NCBI GenBank assembly: GCA_028872645.1
Contig: JAPKDK010000015.1
Location: 1 to 23,692, forward strand
DNA: 23,692 bases
DNA from: Verrucomicrobiota bacterium
GTDB taxonomy: Bacteria > Verrucomicrobiota > Verrucomicrobiia > Limisphaerales > UBA1100
Direction: 5' to 3'
Below, piece by piece: positions 22,669-23,692 of the stretch; the stretch's first letter is position 1, and the number at the start of each line of letters is the position of its first letter. Under the pieces are notes generated by a model. The model was not told the DNA's origin and ran no database searches. It saw only the letters and a program-made list of their open reading frames with translations. A program made the position numbers and the translations under genes.

Positions 22669-23692
22669 TTTACTTTGACCACAATGCCACGTCGCCGTTG
22701 AGCGCGGCCGCACGGGAGGCTTGGGTGGAGGCGAGTGAGCGGTTCGTGGGGAATCCTTCCAGCCCGCATCGGTTGGGCGCACGGGCGGAAAAGGCGTTGG
22801 GGGAGGCGCGGGAGCAAATGGCGGGATTTTTGGGGTGCGCGGCGTTGGATCTTGTTTGGACTTCGGGCGCAACGGAATCGGCTAATTTGGTGATGCATCA
22901 CTATGCGGAGACGCTCGCGCTGGATGCGGAGATTTGGGTTTCGGCGATTGAACATCCGTGTGTTTTGGAGTCTGCTCGACGGCATTTTGGTTGGAGATTG
23001 AAATTGCTGCCGGTGACGCCAGGTGGCGTTTTGGATTTCGACGCATTGCGCGAGCGATTGGCAAAGCAGCGGCCCGGACTCATCGCGGTGATGGCGGCGA
23101 ATAATGAAACCGGTGTGCTGCAACCGTGGCGCGGTGTGCGGGAGCTTTGCGGGGAACACGGAATCCCGTTTTTTTGTGATGCGGCGCAGTGGGTGGGCAA
23201 GTTGCCATCGGCGAGTTTGGGCGAGTGCGATTTTGTGAGCGGGTGTGGTCATAAGTTTGGCGGGCCAACGGGGGTTGGCTTTTTGAAGTGCTCGTCGCAA
23301 GGCGCGGTGCGGGCGCAAATGGTGGGCGGGCCGCAGGAGGAAGGGCGGCGCGCGGGCACGGAAAATGTCACCGGAGTGCTCTCAATGATGACGGCGTTGG
23401 CGGAGCGCGAAGCAGCTTTGGCGGGTGACACTATTATAGAGAGGGAGGCTTGGCGGAACGCATTCGCGGCGAGCCTCGGTGACGCACGGATTTTGGGCGC
23501 GGGTGAGGGGCGGCTTTGGAACACGGCCTCCGCTCTGTTACCGGGCGATTGCCGTGCGCGTTGGGTGGTGAAGCTCGATAAAGCGGGCTTCGCCGTCTCC
23601 ACCGGCAGCGCGTGCGCGAGCGGAAAGGAAGCGCCAAGCCACGTGCTCACGGCAATGGGTTTGGTGGCGGATGAAACCGACCGCGTGGTGCG
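22665..23692 (+). CDS. Cysteine desulfurase (NifS/IscS class), 3' end cut by window edge
   Basis: A PLP-dependent enzyme that removes sulfur from cysteine for iron-sulfur cluster, thiamine, lipoyl or tRNA-thiolation use. It is open for 342 codons to the window edge; family members have about 370-400 residues. Motifs are YFDHNATSPLS at the start, SGATESAN (67-74), AIEHPCV with His97, ANNETGV (145-151), the PLP lysine in GHKFGGPTG (His196, Lys197), GTENV, and the active-site loop STGSACASG with Cys317. The start is TTG 22665, since homology begins at the next codon and there is no ATG nearby; it overlaps the nucleotidyltransferase stop (TTGA). It is divergent from the lipoyl/iron-sulfur gene run, so it may serve those proteins, which is inference. 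Confidence 0.9.
   Translation, partial: MIYFDHNATSPLSAAAREAWVEASERFVGNPSSPHRLGARAEKALGEAREQMAGFLGCAALDLVWTSGATESANLVMHHYAETLALDAEIWVSAIEHPCVLESARRHFGWRLKLLPVTPGGVLDFDALRERLAKQRPGLIAVMAANNETGVLQPWRGVRELCGEHGIPFFCDAAQWVGKLPSASLGECDFVSGCGHKFGGPTGVGFLKCSSQGAVRAQMVGGPQEEGRRAGTENVTGVLSMMTALAEREAALAGDTIIEREAWRNAFAASLGDARILGAGEGRLWNTASALLPGDCRARWVVKLDKAGFAVSTGSACASGKEAPSHVLTAMGLVADETDRVV

Overview
The window looks like chromosomal DNA of a Verrucomicrobiota-type bacterium, perhaps near Pedosphaera/Limisphaerales; a planctomycete is the main alternative. This is inferred from a Tat-exported Gfo/Idh/MocA oxidoreductase, a Doc/antitoxin pair, a small-protein/nucleotidyltransferase pair, scattered short palindromic intergenic repeats, GC content estimated by eye in the high fifties, and weak Shine-Dalgarno sites. 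No rRNA, tRNA, CRISPR array or insertion sequence was recognised. No gene-free stretch exceeds about 300 bases; the longest is 4909-5143.

Layout. (a) 1-4908, minus strand: a tight four-gene run, SPFH/GYF_2 protein, zinc-ribbon/GYF_2 membrane protein, APC amino-acid permease, and NagA (3' end cut by the window edge). (b) 5144-7291, plus: an Aas-like fusion of acyltransferase and acyl-ACP synthetase for lysophospholipid repair. (c) 7364-9604, minus: an MsbA-like ABC exporter preceded by a small MORN/YwqK-like protein. (d) 9708-11735, plus: a UvrD/PcrA-type helicase. (e) 11795-14127, minus: an ApbE flavin transferase and a Tat-exported Gfo/Idh/MocA oxidoreductase with a strong terminator between them. 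(f) 14282-15748, plus: a sodium:solute symporter. (g) 15826-21986, minus: an eight-gene run described below. (h) 22100-23692, plus: a small protein, an N-terminally shortened nucleotidyltransferase and a cysteine desulfurase (3' end cut), divergent from (g).

The most interesting region is (g). In transcription order it encodes a GcvH-like lipoyl carrier, a CobW/G3E GTPase, a small cysteine protein resembling the HdrA N-terminal domain, a two-cluster ferredoxin, a fusion of DUF116 with a polyprenyl diphosphate synthase, a small antitoxin, a Doc-type Fic protein, and a prenyltransferase-like alpha/alpha-toroid protein. Several junctions overlap by 4 nt (ATGA or GTGA). A lipoyl carrier, iron-sulfur/HdrA-like proteins, a metallochaperone GTPase and an isoprenoid synthase in one operon do not match a pathway I recognise. 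I infer an undescribed lipoyl/thiol-redox system tied to isoprenoid metabolism; the cysteine desulfurase facing it could supply sulfur. The Doc protein inside it lacks the catalytic histidine and about 21 residues, so it is probably not an active toxin.

Secondary points are a low-GC mosaic patch inside the Gfo/Idh gene, a family of GGTAGGG-flanked hairpins of which two provide the stop codons of genes, GYF_2 domains shared by two adjacent proteins, and a terminator whose U-tract ends six bases before the apbE start codon.
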